A DNA stretch of 7,211 nucleotides from Ferrimonas sp044433165 (GTDB taxonomy: Bacteria > Pseudomonadota > Gammaproteobacteria > Enterobacterales > Shewanellaceae): assembly GCA_044433165.1 (NCBI GenBank), contig JAWXTX010000127.1:1-7211 (forward strand), read 5' to 3'. Made by a program: the position numbers and the translations under genes. Below, piece after piece: positions 7,116 to 7,211 of the stretch. The notes below the pieces were generated by a model. That model saw only the letters and a program-made list of their open reading frames with translations, was not told the DNA's origin and made no database searches. How positions within the stretch are numbered: position 1 is the stretch's first letter; each line of letters opens with the position of its first letter.

Positions 7116-7211
7116 TTATACGGAATCTGGTTTAACCAAGCCAAAATGCAGATAAGTGCGATCGGACACCATCCGCCCTCTGGGCGTACGCTGCAAAAAA
7201 CCTTGTTGAAT
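7116..7211 (-). CDS. ruvB: Holliday junction branch migration helicase RuvB, C-terminal 31 residues (partial)
   Basis: Reading the minus strand from the window edge gives 31 codons and a TAA stop (7116-7118). The peptide includes IQQGFLQRTPRGRM and then HFGL, matching the conserved winged-helix C-terminus of RuvB (E. coli ends with a similar QRTPRGRM block followed by HFG). RuvB is the hexameric AAA+ motor that drives Holliday-junction branch migration with RuvA during recombinational repair. The rest of the gene, including the ATPase domain, lies outside the window to the right. The terminator 14 bases downstream suggests ruvB is the last gene of its operon. Confidence 0.9.
   Translation of the reverse strand: MQQGFLQRTPRGRMVSDRTYLHFGLVKPDSV

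Overview
The window looks like chromosomal DNA from a facultatively anaerobic gammaproteobacterium. The protein families point to the Vibrio/Shewanella/Aeromonas/Pseudomonas breadth, and base composition is near 50% GC by eye. This is inferred from protein resemblance, without a database search. No insertion sequence, phage gene, tRNA, rRNA or CRISPR array is visible.

Layout. Positions 1-149 hold no confident gene but contain a probable terminator (93-118) for the next gene. Positions 150-4247, minus strand, encode one very large redox enzyme of 1365 residues. It is a formate dehydrogenase-type molybdopterin subunit carrying, in the same chain, a NuoG-like [2Fe-2S] domain, a complete GltD-like FAD/NAD(P)H oxidoreductase and a 2[4Fe-4S] ferredoxin domain. 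Positions 4248-4566 form a divergent control region with several potential RNA hairpins and a strong heat-shock (sigma-32-type) promoter at 4503-4533. Positions 4567-7065, plus strand, encode a Lon-family ATP-dependent protease of the second, AsrA-like type. Positions 7067-7102 are a bidirectional terminator. Positions 7116-7211, minus strand, are the last 31 codons of ruvB.

How the genes work together. The two large genes are divergent and probably independent: one serves formate oxidation linked to pyridine nucleotides, the other protein quality control under heat or misfolding stress. ruvB belongs to a Holliday-junction operon entering from the right, and it converges on the protease gene at the shared terminator.

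The points most worth a second look are the single-chain formate dehydrogenase/NAD(P)H oxidoreductase architecture, the heat-shock promoter that overlaps the longest possible start of the protease and moves the likely start to 4567, a (GATGCC)5 repeat inside the protease domain, and a hairpin cluster upstream of the heat-shock promoter. I see no clear sign of a wholly new multi-gene system.
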